NCBI GenBank assembly: GCA_963791225.1 | Contig: CAWBRV010000003.1 | Coordinates: 682,001-746,000, forward strand | Source of the DNA: PALSA-612 sp963791225 | Lineage (GTDB): Bacteria; Actinomycetota; Thermoleophilia; Gaiellales; Gaiellaceae | DNA: 64,000 nucleotides | Reading direction: 5' to 3' | Shown here: positions 23,167-32,014 of the stretch, piece after piece | Position numbering within the stretch: position 1 is the first letter of the stretch | Layout: each line of letters begins with the position of its first letter | The notes under the pieces: generated by a model | Database searches by the model: none | What the model was told of the DNA's origin: nothing | The model's input: the letters and a program-made list of their open reading frames with translations, nothing else | Translations under genes and position numbers: made by a program

Positions 23167-25554
23167 GACTCCTCCTTCGTCAGGTCGATCTCGGGCTTCT
23201 CCAGGTGGGCCGAGTCGAGCAGCCGCATGAGCTCGTCGCCGTACAGCTCCTGTTTCTCCATTACGGCGTCGGCGATCCTCTCTACGGACTCCCGATTGTG
23301 CATGACGAAGTTGTGGGCGACGACGAACGCCTCGCCCATGGTCTGCGCCGCCTGCGCGCGCTTGAACGGGTCATGGAGGACGGACGCCACCGGGTCGGCA
23401 TGGAAGTCGGCCGAGCCGCGCGTTCGGTTCATCAGCGTCAGTCCGATCTTCTCGAAGCGCTTCGTTATCCGTTCTCGCGCCTCCGCCTCGCCCTCGTCGT
23501 CCATTTTCGCGGCAGAGAGGTCGATCCGTGTCGGCCCCATGCCGGCGGCGCCGACCATGATCGCCGCGCGCGTTGTCGCGTGCTCGAGATCGCCGCCGAC
23601 CCCGTTCGACGTCTCACCGTAGAACGCGTGTTCGGCGGCCATGGCTCCAAGCGTATGGACGAGGTCGCCCAACTCCTCCGACTGCCATTTATGGTCGAAG
23701 CGCTCCTCTTTCTCGAACGCCTGGTGATGTCCAAGTGAGTCGCCCCGCTTCTTGATCGACAGCCGGCTCGACTCGAGGTTCGGCCTGTAAACGTGCGCAG
23801 TTGCCGCGTGGCCGGCCTCGTGGATCGCGATTGCGCGCGTCTGTGACGCGACGTAGCGGACGCTCACAGCGGTACCCGACTCGACCGTCGTCATCGCGTC
23901 GATGAGGTGGCCCCACTCGAAGTACGCCTGCCCCTCGTAGTGGGCGTTGGTCAACGCCATCGAGCAGATCTGCTCGATCATCGCCGGCGAGTAGCCGTTC
24001 GTGATCCGCGCGATCTCGTCGCGCCGCTGCGGGTGGTCGAGCGCTGGATCGTGGCTGACGCGGTCGAGGTAGAGGTCGAAGATGTCCTTCCGATCGTCCT
24101 TCGTCGGCGTCCGGAACCACACGTGCCGGCCCATGCGTCCCGGACGCGTCAGGGCCGGGTCGAGGTTGTCGATCGGGACGTTGGTGGCGCCGATGAAGTA
24201 GATCTGGTTGCCGGTCGGCTTCGCGTGCGGAATCCGCAGCGAGACCGAGCCGATCCGGCGTGGGATGATGTACATCGCGTCCAGGATCGTGTTCGTGCGG
24301 TTCGTGAACATGCGGCGGAAGAACGGCGGGTTGTCGATCCCGTCCATCGTGACGAGCAACTGGTTGAGCGCGAGCTGTCCCTGGCCTCCGCCCATCATCC
24401 CCGGGAAGGCGCCCTGGTTGAGGATGTTGCCGAACTTGCGCATCCAGGGTGAGTAGGGCGAGCGCGACTCGGGCGCGCGCAGCGCGAACAGGTAGTCGCG
24501 CCAGGCCGGGCTCTCGACGACGAGGTCACCGGAGGAGTTGACGGCGCCCCAGGCCCCGTAGAAGCTCGGCTCGCCGGCGAGAGTCATCGAGGCACCCTGC
24601 AACGCCTGGCGCCTCATGCCGACGGCGTCGATCTCGTCGATGAACACGATGCACTGGCCGCCCCATTTCGCCGCCAGCTTCTTCGCCTTGCGCGCGAGCC
24701 AGCGGACGATCAGCGCGTCGATGCCGATGAACGTCTGGGCAAAGCCCGAGCCGGGAATGGTCACGATGGGGGAGTTGAAGCCGGTCGCGATCGCCTTCGC
24801 GAGCATGGTCTTCCCCGTCCCCGGCGCGCCGAGGAAGAGGAGCCCTCGCTCGCGTTTACCGCCCGCCTTCTCGAACAGCTCACCCGACTGCCAGAGGTCG
24901 ACGATCCGCCGTACCTCTTCCTTCGCCTCGGCCTGTCCGCGCACGTCCTCGAGCTTCACGCCCCACGTTGCGTCCCCGGGCTCGTAGCCGCGGATCTGGG
25001 AGATGCCCATCAGCATCATCGGGCCCAGAAAGATGAGGAAGTTGGCGATGAACAGGAAGAAGACGAAGATGGCCTGCGTCCAGAACGTCCTGTTGGTAAT
25101 CGCATTGCCGAAGCCGTTGCACGATCGACGTCGCCGTCCCCCACCAGGTGACATTCCCTTCCCCGATGAGGCGCTGGACGAGGAAGACGGTCGTGATGAA
25201 GATCGCCACGATCGCCCCGAACCGGTAGACCGAGTGCCAGAACCAGGCCCGGCGGCGGTTGAGGACGTCCTCCTCGGCCAGGCGCGGGTCCTTGGCGCCG
25301 AACAGCGTCGGCCAGGGGATGAAGCGGCGGAAGATGAGGTCGAGCCCGCCTCTGAAGGCGCCTGCGGCGGCGATCGTGAGGACGATCGACCAGCCGAGCG
25401 GGATGCCGTCGCGCTCGTAGAGCCAGACGAAGACGGCCGGTGTGGCGAGGAGGCAGACGACGGTCGCCGCGCGTCGCAACGCACGCCACTGATCACCGAG
25501 CTCTGCAGGCACCTCGGGAGGGGTGAGGCGGGGGGCAGACGGGGTGGCGCTCAT
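23151..25554 (-). CDS. Divergent FtsH-like membrane AAA+ zinc protease, frameshifted as given
   Basis: About 800 residues if one base shift near 25115-25125 is ignored. The N-terminal 145 residues (start ATG 25554) have about four TM segments; after WWGTATSIV the frame must change to reach NGFGNAITNRTFW. The AAA domain has Walker A GAPGTGKT (about residue 241), Walker B CIVFIDEIDA (about 303), pore-type loop GSGFAQTFIG, and RPGRMGR with the arginine finger. The protease domain has HEAGH (about 577) and GGDLEHAT with the third metal ligand. Two insertions of about 60 and 40 residues interrupt the AAA module between Walker B and the RPGR region. It degrades membrane proteins by analogy; the downstream gene overlaps it. 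Confidence 0.8.
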
Positions 25555-25630
25555 CGTCGGAGTCTCTTCACGACATATCTAGACGAACATTCGCAAGTTC
25601 GGATAGCACGGTTTTCGATCGTTAGCCTTC

Positions 25631-26560
25631 ATGCGGGTTTTCATGCCGGGTCATCACGGCCACGACCACGACAGGAGGCACGCCGATCGGCGGGCGCTGA
25701 CGATCGCGCTCGTCCTGATCGCCGGCCTCACGATCGGGGAGCTTGTGGCCGGGATCGTCGCCCACTCCCTCGCGCTGCTCGCCGACTCCGGCCACCTCTT
25801 CTCGGACACCGCCGCACTCGGCTTCGCGCTCTTCGCCGCCGCGGTCGCCGTCCGGCCCGCGCAGGGCCGCTGGACGTTCGGCTTCAAGCGGGTCGAGATC
25901 CTGGCGGCGCAGGCCAACGGCCTCATGCTCGCGCTCGTCGGCATCTGGATCGTCTACGAAGCCGTGCGGCGTCTCGTGTCGCCGTCGGACGTGTCGGGCG
26001 GGATCGTCCTCGTCGTCGCCCTGGCCGGCATCGCCGTCAATCTCGCGGCGACGGTCGTCCTCTCGCGTGCGAGCAGGGAGAGCCTCAACGTCCGCGGTGC
26101 CTTCCTCCACGTGGCGAGCGACCTCGCAGCGTTCGTCGGCACCGCGATCGCCGGCGCCCTCGTGCTGATCGCGGGCTGGAACCGCGCCGACCCGATCGCG
26201 AGCCTGTTCGTCGCCGCGCTCATGTTCTGGGCAGCGTTCTCGCTGATCCGCGACTCGACGGCGATCTTCCTCGAGGTGGCGCCAGAGGGGATCGACCCGG
26301 AAGAGGTCGGGCGCGCGATCGTGTCCGTCCCGCACGTCGTCCAGGCGCACGACCTCCACGTCTGGACAGTGACCAGCGGCTTCCTCGCCGTGTCCGCGCA
26401 CGTCCTCGTCGACCCGGGCGCCGACTGCCACGGCGTGCGCCGGACGATCGAGACCGTGCTGCGGGAGCGCTTCGACCTCGAGCACACGACGCTGCAGGTC
26501 GACCACGCGCAGCCCTCGGTGGTGCAGCTGCAGACGTTCGAGCGCGGGTCCGCGACGTGA
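25631..26560 (+). CDS. Cation diffusion facilitator (CzcD/ZitB-type) metal exporter
   Basis: 309 residues. A His-rich start (GHHGHDHDRRH) precedes six TM segments and a C-terminal cytoplasmic ferredoxin-like domain. TM2 carries SLALLADSGHLFSDTAAL and TM5 carries HVASDLAAFVG, so both metal-site pairs (H/D...D and H...D) are present. The C-terminal part has VQAHDLHVWTVTSG and FDLEHTTLQVDH, with the usual His residues. It exports Zn, Co or Cd in exchange for protons. GTGA overlap with the next gene links it to an alpha/beta hydrolase. It is divergent from the FtsH-like gene by 76 bp. Confidence 0.92.
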   Translation: MRVFMPGHHGHDHDRRHADRRALTIALVLIAGLTIGELVAGIVAHSLALLADSGHLFSDTAALGFALFAAAVAVRPAQGRWTFGFKRVEILAAQANGLMLALVGIWIVYEAVRRLVSPSDVSGGIVLVVALAGIAVNLAATVVLSRASRESLNVRGAFLHVASDLAAFVGTAIAGALVLIAGWNRADPIASLFVAALMFWAAFSLIRDSTAIFLEVAPEGIDPEEVGRAIVSVPHVVQAHDLHVWTVTSGFLAVSAHVLVDPGADCHGVRRTIETVLRERFDLEHTTLQVDHAQPSVVQLQTFERGSAT

Positions 26561-27396
26561 AGGAGCAGCGGTTCGAGGTGCCGGTCGGCGACGGCGTCCT
26601 CGTCGGCCATCGTGGCGGCGAGGGACCGCCCGCGCTCGTGCTCCACGGCGGGCCTGCTGTCCCGGATTACACCGTGGGGCTCGCGGCCGAGGTCGACGAC
26701 GTTCTCTCGACCTACCGCTACACGCAGCGCGGCGTGCCGCCGTCGACGGTTGGCGGTCCGTACACGATCGAGTCGCACGCGGCGGACGCGCTCGCCGTCC
26801 TCGACCACTTCGGGATCGAGCGCGCCTGGGCGGTCGGCCACTCCTGGGGTGGCTACCTGTCGCTGCACCTGGCCGTGACGCGCCCCGAGCGGCTCCTCGG
26901 GGTGATCGCAGTCGACCCACTCGGCGCGTACGGCGACGTCTTCGCGGAGATGGGCGAGAACCTCATGCGCGGGCTCACGCCCGACGAGCGGGCGCGCGTC
27001 GAGGAGGTCGAGGAGCGCCGCCGGCGCGACGAGGCCACGGAGGAGGAGATCCAGGAACGCTTGACGCTGATCTGGCCGCAGTACTTCGCCGACCCGGCGA
27101 CCGTCGCGCAGACGCCGCCGCGGGTCGGCCGGGAATGCTCGACCGACACGAACGCCTCGATCGCCGAGCATTTCGCACGCGGGACGCTCGTCGACGGGCT
27201 GCCGTCGGTCCGGCTGCCGATGCTGTTCGTCCACAGCGTCCTCGACCCGCTCCCGCTCTCATCCGTCGAACGGACGGCCGCGCTCGTGCCGGGAGCGCGA
27301 CTCGAGGTGATTCCTGGCTGCGGTCATTTCCCGTGGTGGGAGCGGCCCGGCGAGGTCGGCCGCATCGTCCGCGAGTTCATGGACGGGCTCGAATGA
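26557..27396 (+). CDS. Alpha/beta hydrolase (proline iminopeptidase-like)
   Basis: 279 residues from GTG 26557, overlapping the CDF stop by GTGA. Fold marks are LVLHGGPAVPDY (oxyanion HGGP), YTQRGVPPST, AWAVGHSWGGYLSLHLA (nucleophile Ser in GHSWGG, about residue 104), FVHSVLDPLPLS (acid Asp) and IPGCGHFPWWERP (His). The HGGP plus GxSxGG combination is typical of proline iminopeptidases and related hydrolases. The cap is highly charged (ERRRRDEATEEEIQERL). It is cytoplasmic, and the substrate is not defined. It is the second of four rightward genes that start or end within a few bases of each other. Confidence 0.85.
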   Translation: MKEQRFEVPVGDGVLVGHRGGEGPPALVLHGGPAVPDYTVGLAAEVDDVLSTYRYTQRGVPPSTVGGPYTIESHAADALAVLDHFGIERAWAVGHSWGGYLSLHLAVTRPERLLGVIAVDPLGAYGDVFAEMGENLMRGLTPDERARVEEVEERRRRDEATEEEIQERLTLIWPQYFADPATVAQTPPRVGRECSTDTNASIAEHFARGTLVDGLPSVRLPMLFVHSVLDPLPLSSVERTAALVPGARLEVIPGCGHFPWWERPGEVGRIVREFMDGLE

Positions 27397-27599
27397 GCCG
27401 GGTCGGCGGTCACGTCCTCGCGGACGCCGAGTACCACGTCGTGGTGGATGCCGTTCGCCGCTGGCGTGCGTTCGGTATGGAGATGGTGGAGCTGTTCGAG
27501 CAGCAGGGCGGTCGCGCGGATCCCGCCTACCAGGGAGCGCTGCGGATGGTCGTCCTCGCCGATCAGGTGCTCCGGATTCTCGGCCAGACCGAGCCCTGA
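27393..27599 (+). CDS. Small conserved-looking hypothetical protein
   Basis: 68 residues from ATG 27393, overlapping the hydrolase stop by ATGA. It is mostly alpha-helical in appearance: VLADAEYHVVVDAVRRWRAFG, then a second helix AYQGALRMVVLADQVLRILG. There is no signal peptide, TM segment or Cys. No family is recognised. The tight overlap upstream and the 12-bp gap to the Rrf2 gene make it a real operon member. Confidence 0.6.
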   Translation: MSRVGGHVLADAEYHVVVDAVRRWRAFGMEMVELFEQQGGRADPAYQGALRMVVLADQVLRILGQTEP

Positions 27600-27611
27600 G
27601 AGAATCGGGCC

Positions 27612-28070
27612 GTGCGCGTCTCAGCCAAGGCCGACTATGCGCTGCGGGCGGCGGCCGAGCTGGCCGCGGCCGAGGGCGAAGGCCCCGTCAAGGGCGAGCA
27701 GCTCGCGCGGGCGCAGGGCATCCCACCGAAGTTCCTCGAGAACATCCTGCTCGAGTTGCGCCACGCAGGGCTCGTGCAGAGCCAGCGCGGGGTGGAGGGC
27801 GGCTACTGGCTCGCGCGGCCGGCGGCGGAGATCACGCTGGCCGAGGTGATCCGCGCGGTCGAGGGCCCGCTCGCGAACGTCCGCGGCACTCGCCCGGAGG
27901 CGGTCGAGTACGCGGGCGTCGCCGAGCCGCTCCGCCAGGTCTGGATCGCCGTCCGCGCCAGCCTGCGCGGCGTACTCGAGTCGGTCACGCTCGCCGATGT
28001 GGCACGCGGCGAGCTCCCGGCGTCACTGGACCAGCTGCTGGCCGACCCCGAGGCCTGGCGTCCCCACTGA
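27612..28070 (+). CDS. Rrf2-family transcriptional regulator without Cys ligands
   Basis: 152 residues from GTG 27612. It is a typical Rrf2 winged helix: SAKADYALRAAAELAA, the recognition part GIPPKFLENILLELRHAGLVQSQRGVEGGYWLARPAAEITLAEVIRAVEGPL, then a dimer helix. The three Fe-S Cys of IscR/NsrR are absent; the protein has no Cys at all. Cys-less Rrf2 proteins include CymR-type sulfur regulators. The sulfate transport operon converges on it, and its 3' end overlaps cysA by 48 bp. I infer a cysteine/sulfur regulator, possibly acting at the sbp promoter. Confidence 0.85.
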   Translation: MRVSAKADYALRAAAELAAAEGEGPVKGEQLARAQGIPPKFLENILLELRHAGLVQSQRGVEGGYWLARPAAEITLAEVIRAVEGPLANVRGTRPEAVEYAGVAEPLRQVWIAVRASLRGVLESVTLADVARGELPASLDQLLADPEAWRPH

Positions 28071-29057
28071 GCTAGCTCCCACTGTGCTCGCTCCCGCCGG
28101 GCTCGCCGGGCCGGCCGACCCGTTCTGCGGCCGGACGAACACGATCTGGCCACTCTCGAGCTCGAGCTCGGCCGCCTCGTCCCGGGTGAGCTGGGCCGAG
28201 AAGGTGCGGCCTTCGCCGTCGACCAGGTCGACGCGCACCTCGAAGCCGAGGTGGACGACGCGGGCGACCATGGCCTCGAAGGCGTCCGAGCGGGTGTCGA
28301 GCGAGACTGCGAGGTCGTGCGGTCGCACCGGGCCTTCGGCCGTCTCGACGACGGGGCCGAAGAAATTCATCACGAAGTCGTTCGCAGGCGCGTCGTAGAG
28401 GTCGCGCGGCCCGCCGATCTGCTGGATGCGTCCCTCGTGCATCAGCGCGATGCGGTCGGCGATGTCCATCGCCTCCTCCTGGTCGTGCGTGACGATGACC
28501 GTCGTCACGTGCTGCTCGTCGTGGAGCCGGCGCAGCCAGCGGCGGAGGTCCTTGCGGACCCGCGCGTCGAGGGCGCCGAACGGCTCGTCGAGGAGTAGCA
28601 CGCTCGGCTCGACGGCGAGCGCGCGGGCCAGCGCCATCCGCTGTCGCTGGCCGCCGGAGAGCTGTGCCGGATAGCGGTCGGCGAGGCCGTGCAGCTGGAC
28701 GAGGCGGAGCAGTTCGTCGACGCGCTCGGCGACCTCGGCCTTCGGTCGCCGGCGGATCTCGAGGCCGAAGGCGACGTTCTTGCGGACGGTCATGTGCTTG
28801 AACGCCGCGTAGTGCTGGAACACGAAGCCGACACCGCGCGCCTGCGGGGGCCGAGCGGTGACGTCCTCGCCGTCGAGCCGGACGGTGCCGGTGTCGGGGC
28901 TCTCGAGCCCCGCGACGATGCGCAGGAGCGTCGACTTGCCGCTGCCGCTCGGGCCGAGCAGCGCCGTCAGCGAGCCGGACTCGACTTCGAGCGACACGTC
29001 GTCGAGCGCGACGAACTCGCCGAACCGCTTGCCGACCCCGGAGACCTCGATGCTCAT
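28023..29057 (-). CDS. cysA: Sulfate/thiosulfate ABC transporter ATPase
   Basis: 344 residues. The nucleotide-binding domain has Walker A GPSGSGKST, Q-loop FVFQHYAAFKHMTV, signature LSGGQRQRMALARAL, Walker B VLLLDEPFGALD and switch His in VTHDQEEAMD. The C-terminal TOBE-like part carries the sulfate-type EFVRPHDLAV-like motif (here VRPHDLAVSL). A Gly/Ala/Ser-rich tail of about 30 residues follows, and its coding bases overlap the convergent Rrf2 gene. It powers sulfate import with CysT/CysW. Its ATG overlaps the cysW stop by four bases. Confidence 0.93.
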   Translation of the reverse strand: MSIEVSGVGKRFGEFVALDDVSLEVESGSLTALLGPSGSGKSTLLRIVAGLESPDTGTVRLDGEDVTARPPQARGVGFVFQHYAAFKHMTVRKNVAFGLEIRRRPKAEVAERVDELLRLVQLHGLADRYPAQLSGGQRQRMALARALAVEPSVLLLDEPFGALDARVRKDLRRWLRRLHDEQHVTTVIVTHDQEEAMDIADRIALMHEGRIQQIGGPRDLYDAPANDFVMNFFGPVVETAEGPVRPHDLAVSLDTRSDAFEAMVARVVHLGFEVRVDLVDGEGRTFSAQLTRDEAAELELESGQIVFVRPQNGSAGPASPAGASTVGASSVGTPGLGVGQQLVQ

Positions 29058-29860
29058 ACGACTGCCTCCTTCGGCTTGAGGAAGATCATCGCGATCAGGA
29101 CGAGGATGGCCATCACCGCCAGCACCATGGAGATCGAGTACGCCCCCGGGAGGTCGAAGTTGTCGTAGTGGTCCTCGACGGCGAGCGTGGCGGTCTGTGT
29201 CTGGCCTTCGATTCGGCCGGACACGATCGCGACGGCTCCGTACTCGCCGAGGCAGCGCGCGGTGGTGAGGACGACGCCGTAGATCACGGCCCAGCGGATG
29301 GCGGGAAGGGTGATCCGCCAGAAGGTCTGCCAGCCGGTGGCGCCGAGCGTGTGGGCGGCCTGCTCCTGTTCGTCGCCGATCTCGCGCAATGTGGGGATGA
29401 CTTCACGGGCGACGAACGGCAGCGAGACGAAGATCGTGGCGAGCACCATGGCCGGGAGCGCGAACAGGATCTGGATTCCGTGACTCGTGAACCAGTCGCC
29501 CAGCCAGCCTCCACGTCCGTAGAGGAGGAAGAGCGAAAGGCCGACGACGACTGGGGAGAGCGCGAGCGGCAGATCGATGAACGCGTTGAGCAGACCCTTG
29601 AGCGGGAAGTCGCGGCGGACGATCGCCAGCCCGACGGCGATGCCGAAGACCGTGTTGATCGGGACGGCGATGGCCGTGATCTCGAGGGTGATTACGAACG
29701 CGTGGACGGTCGCGGGGTCCGTGAGCGTGCTCCAGACGTGACCGATGCCGTTATCGAAGGTTCGCCAGCAGATGATCGCGACCGGCCCCATCAGCACGAC
29801 GAGCAGGTAGAAGAGCGCGAAGCTGCGGAGGGAGAGGCGGCGAAGAGTCTTACTGGGCAT
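29054..29860 (-). CDS. cysW: Sulfate ABC transporter permease CysW
   Basis: 268 residues with six TM segments. The binding-protein-dependent transport loop is present as EQEQAAHTLGATGWQTFWRITLPAIRW (the EAA motif that contacts CysA). Near the start are RRLSLRSFALFYLLVVLMGPVA and LTLEITAIAVPINTVFGI-type CysW segments. The C-terminus includes RCLGEYGAVAIVSG and EDHYDNFDLPGAYS, both typical of CysW. It forms the membrane channel with CysT. It overlaps cysT by 11 bp and cysA by 4 bp. Confidence 0.92.
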   Translation of the reverse strand: MPSKTLRRLSLRSFALFYLLVVLMGPVAIICWRTFDNGIGHVWSTLTDPATVHAFVITLEITAIAVPINTVFGIAVGLAIVRRDFPLKGLLNAFIDLPLALSPVVVGLSLFLLYGRGGWLGDWFTSHGIQILFALPAMVLATIFVSLPFVAREVIPTLREIGDEQEQAAHTLGATGWQTFWRITLPAIRWAVIYGVVLTTARCLGEYGAVAIVSGRIEGQTQTATLAVEDHYDNFDLPGAYSISMVLAVMAILVLIAMIFLKPKEAVV

Positions 29861-30692
29861 GCTCGTACCTGGTGGCGAAGCGTCGGACGGCTCCGATGAC
29901 GAGCAGCACGGCGAAGGAGATCGAGAGCAGCACGACCGCGATTGCCGACGCGCCGGCTTTGTCGCCGCTCTGGATGTGCTGGAAGATGAAGACCGACGCG
30001 ACCTGGGTCCGGTACGGCAGGTTGCCCGAGATGAGGATGAGCGCGCCGATCTCGCCCACGCCCCGTGCGAAGGCGAGCGCGACGCCGGAGAGGATTCCGG
30101 GGAGGATGTTCGGCAGGACGACGCGGCGGAAGACCGTCGTCTCTCCCGCGCCGAGCGATCGCGCCGCCTCCTCCATCTCGGTGTCGAGCTCGAGCAGTAC
30201 GGGCTGCACCGTCCGGACGACGAACGGGAGCGTGACGAACAACAGCGCCAGGACGACGGCGGTGCGGGTGCCCGTGACGTCGATCCCGACCGGTGAGCGG
30301 GGCCCGTAGAGAGCGATCAGCGTCAGGCCCGCGACGATCGTCGGGAGCGCGAACGGGAGATCGATGATCGCGTTGACGACGTTCTTGCCGCGGAAGTCGT
30401 CCCGCACGAGCACCCAGGCCACGATCGTGCCGGTGACGGCGTTGATTCCCGCCACGATCAGCGCGGCGACGAGGCTGAGTTCGAGCGCGGAGACGGCCTG
30501 CGAGTCGGAGACGACACTCCAGAAGCTCGACACCCCGTTCGAGCGCGACTCCCAGACCACGGCGGCAATCGGCAGCACGACGACCGCCGAGAGAAAGGCG
30601 GTGACGAAGCCGAGCGAGAGGGCGGTCTGCGCCCTCTCGCTCGGAATGCGGACTCGCGCGACTGACGCGGTGCTAGCCAGTCGGGCCTCCAA
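29850..30692 (-). CDS. cysT: Sulfate ABC transporter permease CysT
   Basis: 280 residues from TTG 30692, beginning inside the end of the binding-protein gene (20-bp overlap). It has six TM segments and family marks: IDLPFALPTIVAGLTLIALYG, the EAA loop EMEEAARSLGAGETTVFRRVVLPNILPG and LAFARGVGEIGALILISGNLPYRTQVAS. These are characteristic of CysT/CysU. It pairs with CysW. The overlapping start without a separate Shine-Dalgarno suggests translation coupled to the sbp gene. Confidence 0.92.
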   Translation of the reverse strand: MEARLASTASVARVRIPSERAQTALSLGFVTAFLSAVVVLPIAAVVWESRSNGVSSFWSVVSDSQAVSALELSLVAALIVAGINAVTGTIVAWVLVRDDFRGKNVVNAIIDLPFALPTIVAGLTLIALYGPRSPVGIDVTGTRTAVVLALLFVTLPFVVRTVQPVLLELDTEMEEAARSLGAGETTVFRRVVLPNILPGILSGVALAFARGVGEIGALILISGNLPYRTQVASVFIFQHIQSGDKAGASAIAVVLLSISFAVLLVIGAVRRFATRYEHAQ

Positions 30693-31674
30693 CCGACTTC
30701 TCGATCCCCACCATCAGGCCGCTCTTTGGATCGAACCAGCGCTTGTCGACCTTCCGCCACCCCCCGAACATGGGGTTGTCGATCGTGATCAGACCGCGTG
30801 TCGGGAACTTCGACTTGTACTTCTTCGCGACCGACTTGAGGACCGGGCGGTAGCCATACTGGGCGAGCAGGTCCTGTGCCGGCGCGGTCTTCGTGTAGGC
30901 GATGAACCTGTTCACGAGCGCGAGGTTCGAGCTCGTCTTGATCGGTGCGATCGGCAGTTCGATCAGCATCGTCCGACCCGGCACCAGATAGCCGATGTTC
31001 TGGCCGGCCTGCTGCGCAGCGACCGCCTCGCTTTCGTAGGTGAGCAGGACGTCGCCCTTGCCGGAGAGGAACGTGTTCGTGGCGTTCCGGCCCGAGCTGT
31101 CCTGGGAGACCACGTTCTTGAACAGCTTCTGCACGAACACCTGGGCCTGCTTGTCGGTCTTGCCCTCCCGCCGGGCGGCCGCGTAAGCCGCCAGCACGTT
31201 CCACTTCGCCGACCCCGAGCTGAACGGGTTCGGCGTCACGATCTGCACCCCGGCCTTGACCAGGTCGTCCCACGTCTTGATGTGTTTCGGGTTGCTGCCC
31301 CGGAATGCGAACGCGACCACCGAGTAGGCCTCGTTCCCGCCGTGGGACTGCTTCTGCCAGTTGGGGGCGACGAGACCGGCGTCGACGAGTGAGTTGACAT
31401 CGTCGCCGGTCGACAGGAAGACCAGGTCCGCCTTCAGGCCGGCCGCGACCGCACGCGCCTGGTCGCCTGACGGACCGTACGACGTGGTGAACGACACACC
31501 CTTGCCATCCGGCGTCTGCTGCCAGGCCGAGATGATCTTGCCCATCACGGTCTTCGGGGTCGAATAGCCGACCAGCGACAGATTCGCGTCCTTCCTTCGA
31601 GCTCCCGCCACACTCGCCACGAGGCCTGCCACCACGATCGAGAAAGCCCAAAATCTTATTGCTCTCATCCGCAC
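30673..31674 (-). CDS. sbp: Sulfate-binding periplasmic-type protein
   Basis: 333 residues from ATG 31674, after AGAGG. A signal peptide (about 1-24) precedes a type II binding-protein fold. Sulfate-family marks are LSLVGYSTPKTVMGKIISAWQQ, FTTSYGPSGDQARAV, ADLVFLSTGDDVNSLVDAGLV, IVTPNPFSSGSAKWNVLAAYA, and FLSGKGDVLLTYESEA. It captures sulfate or thiosulfate outside the cell. It is the first gene of a four-gene operon with overlapping reading frames. There is no lipobox; the exporter cleavage is near VAGA-RRKD. Confidence 0.92.
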   Translation of the reverse strand: MRMRAIRFWAFSIVVAGLVASVAGARRKDANLSLVGYSTPKTVMGKIISAWQQTPDGKGVSFTTSYGPSGDQARAVAAGLKADLVFLSTGDDVNSLVDAGLVAPNWQKQSHGGNEAYSVVAFAFRGSNPKHIKTWDDLVKAGVQIVTPNPFSSGSAKWNVLAAYAAARREGKTDKQAQVFVQKLFKNVVSQDSSGRNATNTFLSGKGDVLLTYESEAVAAQQAGQNIGYLVPGRTMLIELPIAPIKTSSNLALVNRFIAYTKTAPAQDLLAQYGYRPVLKSVAKKYKSKFPTRGLITIDNPMFGGWRKVDKRWFDPKSGLMVGIEKSVGGPTG

Positions 31675-31711
31675 CTCTTATCTTTCCTCTTTGTCTACAA
31701 GTTGAGTTGGA

Positions 31712-31740
31712 ATTCTCCGAATCGGAACACTGCTCGTCAA
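31712..31740 (-). promoter_or_regulatory. Candidate promoter and operator of the sulfate operon
   Basis: On the minus strand TTGACG (31735-31740) is followed by 17 bases and GAGAAT (31712-31717), a good sigma-A-type pair, about 37 bp upstream of the sbp ATG. The palindrome ATTCTCCGAAT (31712-31722) covers the -10 box. A repressor bound there would block transcription; the nearby Rrf2 regulator is the obvious candidate. The regulator assignment is inference. Confidence 0.5.
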
Positions 31741-31786
31741 GTTGACTCGATTTGCAGGCAGTTTTCGATCAGCTAGGCTTGAGACG

Positions 31787-32014
31787 ATGGAGCGCCTCGA
31801 GACGTTGCTGCGGAATGCCTTCCCGGACGCGAGCGATCTGCGGGTCGTCGACCGCACCGGGACCGGCGACCATTTCCACGTGCTCGTGCGCACGGGGCGC
31901 TTCGACGGCATGTCGCTCGTCGACCAGCACAAGCTGGTCTACGCGGCGCTCGAGGAGCCGCTCGGCGACGGCACGATCCACGAGCTGCGAATCACCACCA
32001 AGGGGGAGAGATGA
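31787..32014 (+). CDS. bolA: BolA-family protein
   Basis: 75 residues from ATG 31787. It is a single BolA domain: LETLLRNAFPDASDLRVVDRTGTGDHFHVLV, then RFDGMSLVDQHKLVYAALEEPLGDGTIHELRI. The invariant helix-turn-helix-like surface (Q/R-H-x-x-V-Y) and a His in GDHFHV, which sits on the metal-facing loop of BolA2-type proteins, are present. It overlaps the glutaredoxin stop/start by ATGA, so the pair forms the classic BolA-Grx [2Fe-2S] complex used in iron-sulfur trafficking. It is divergent from the sulfate operon. Confidence 0.88.
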   Translation: MERLETLLRNAFPDASDLRVVDRTGTGDHFHVLVRTGRFDGMSLVDQHKLVYAALEEPLGDGTIHELRITTKGER

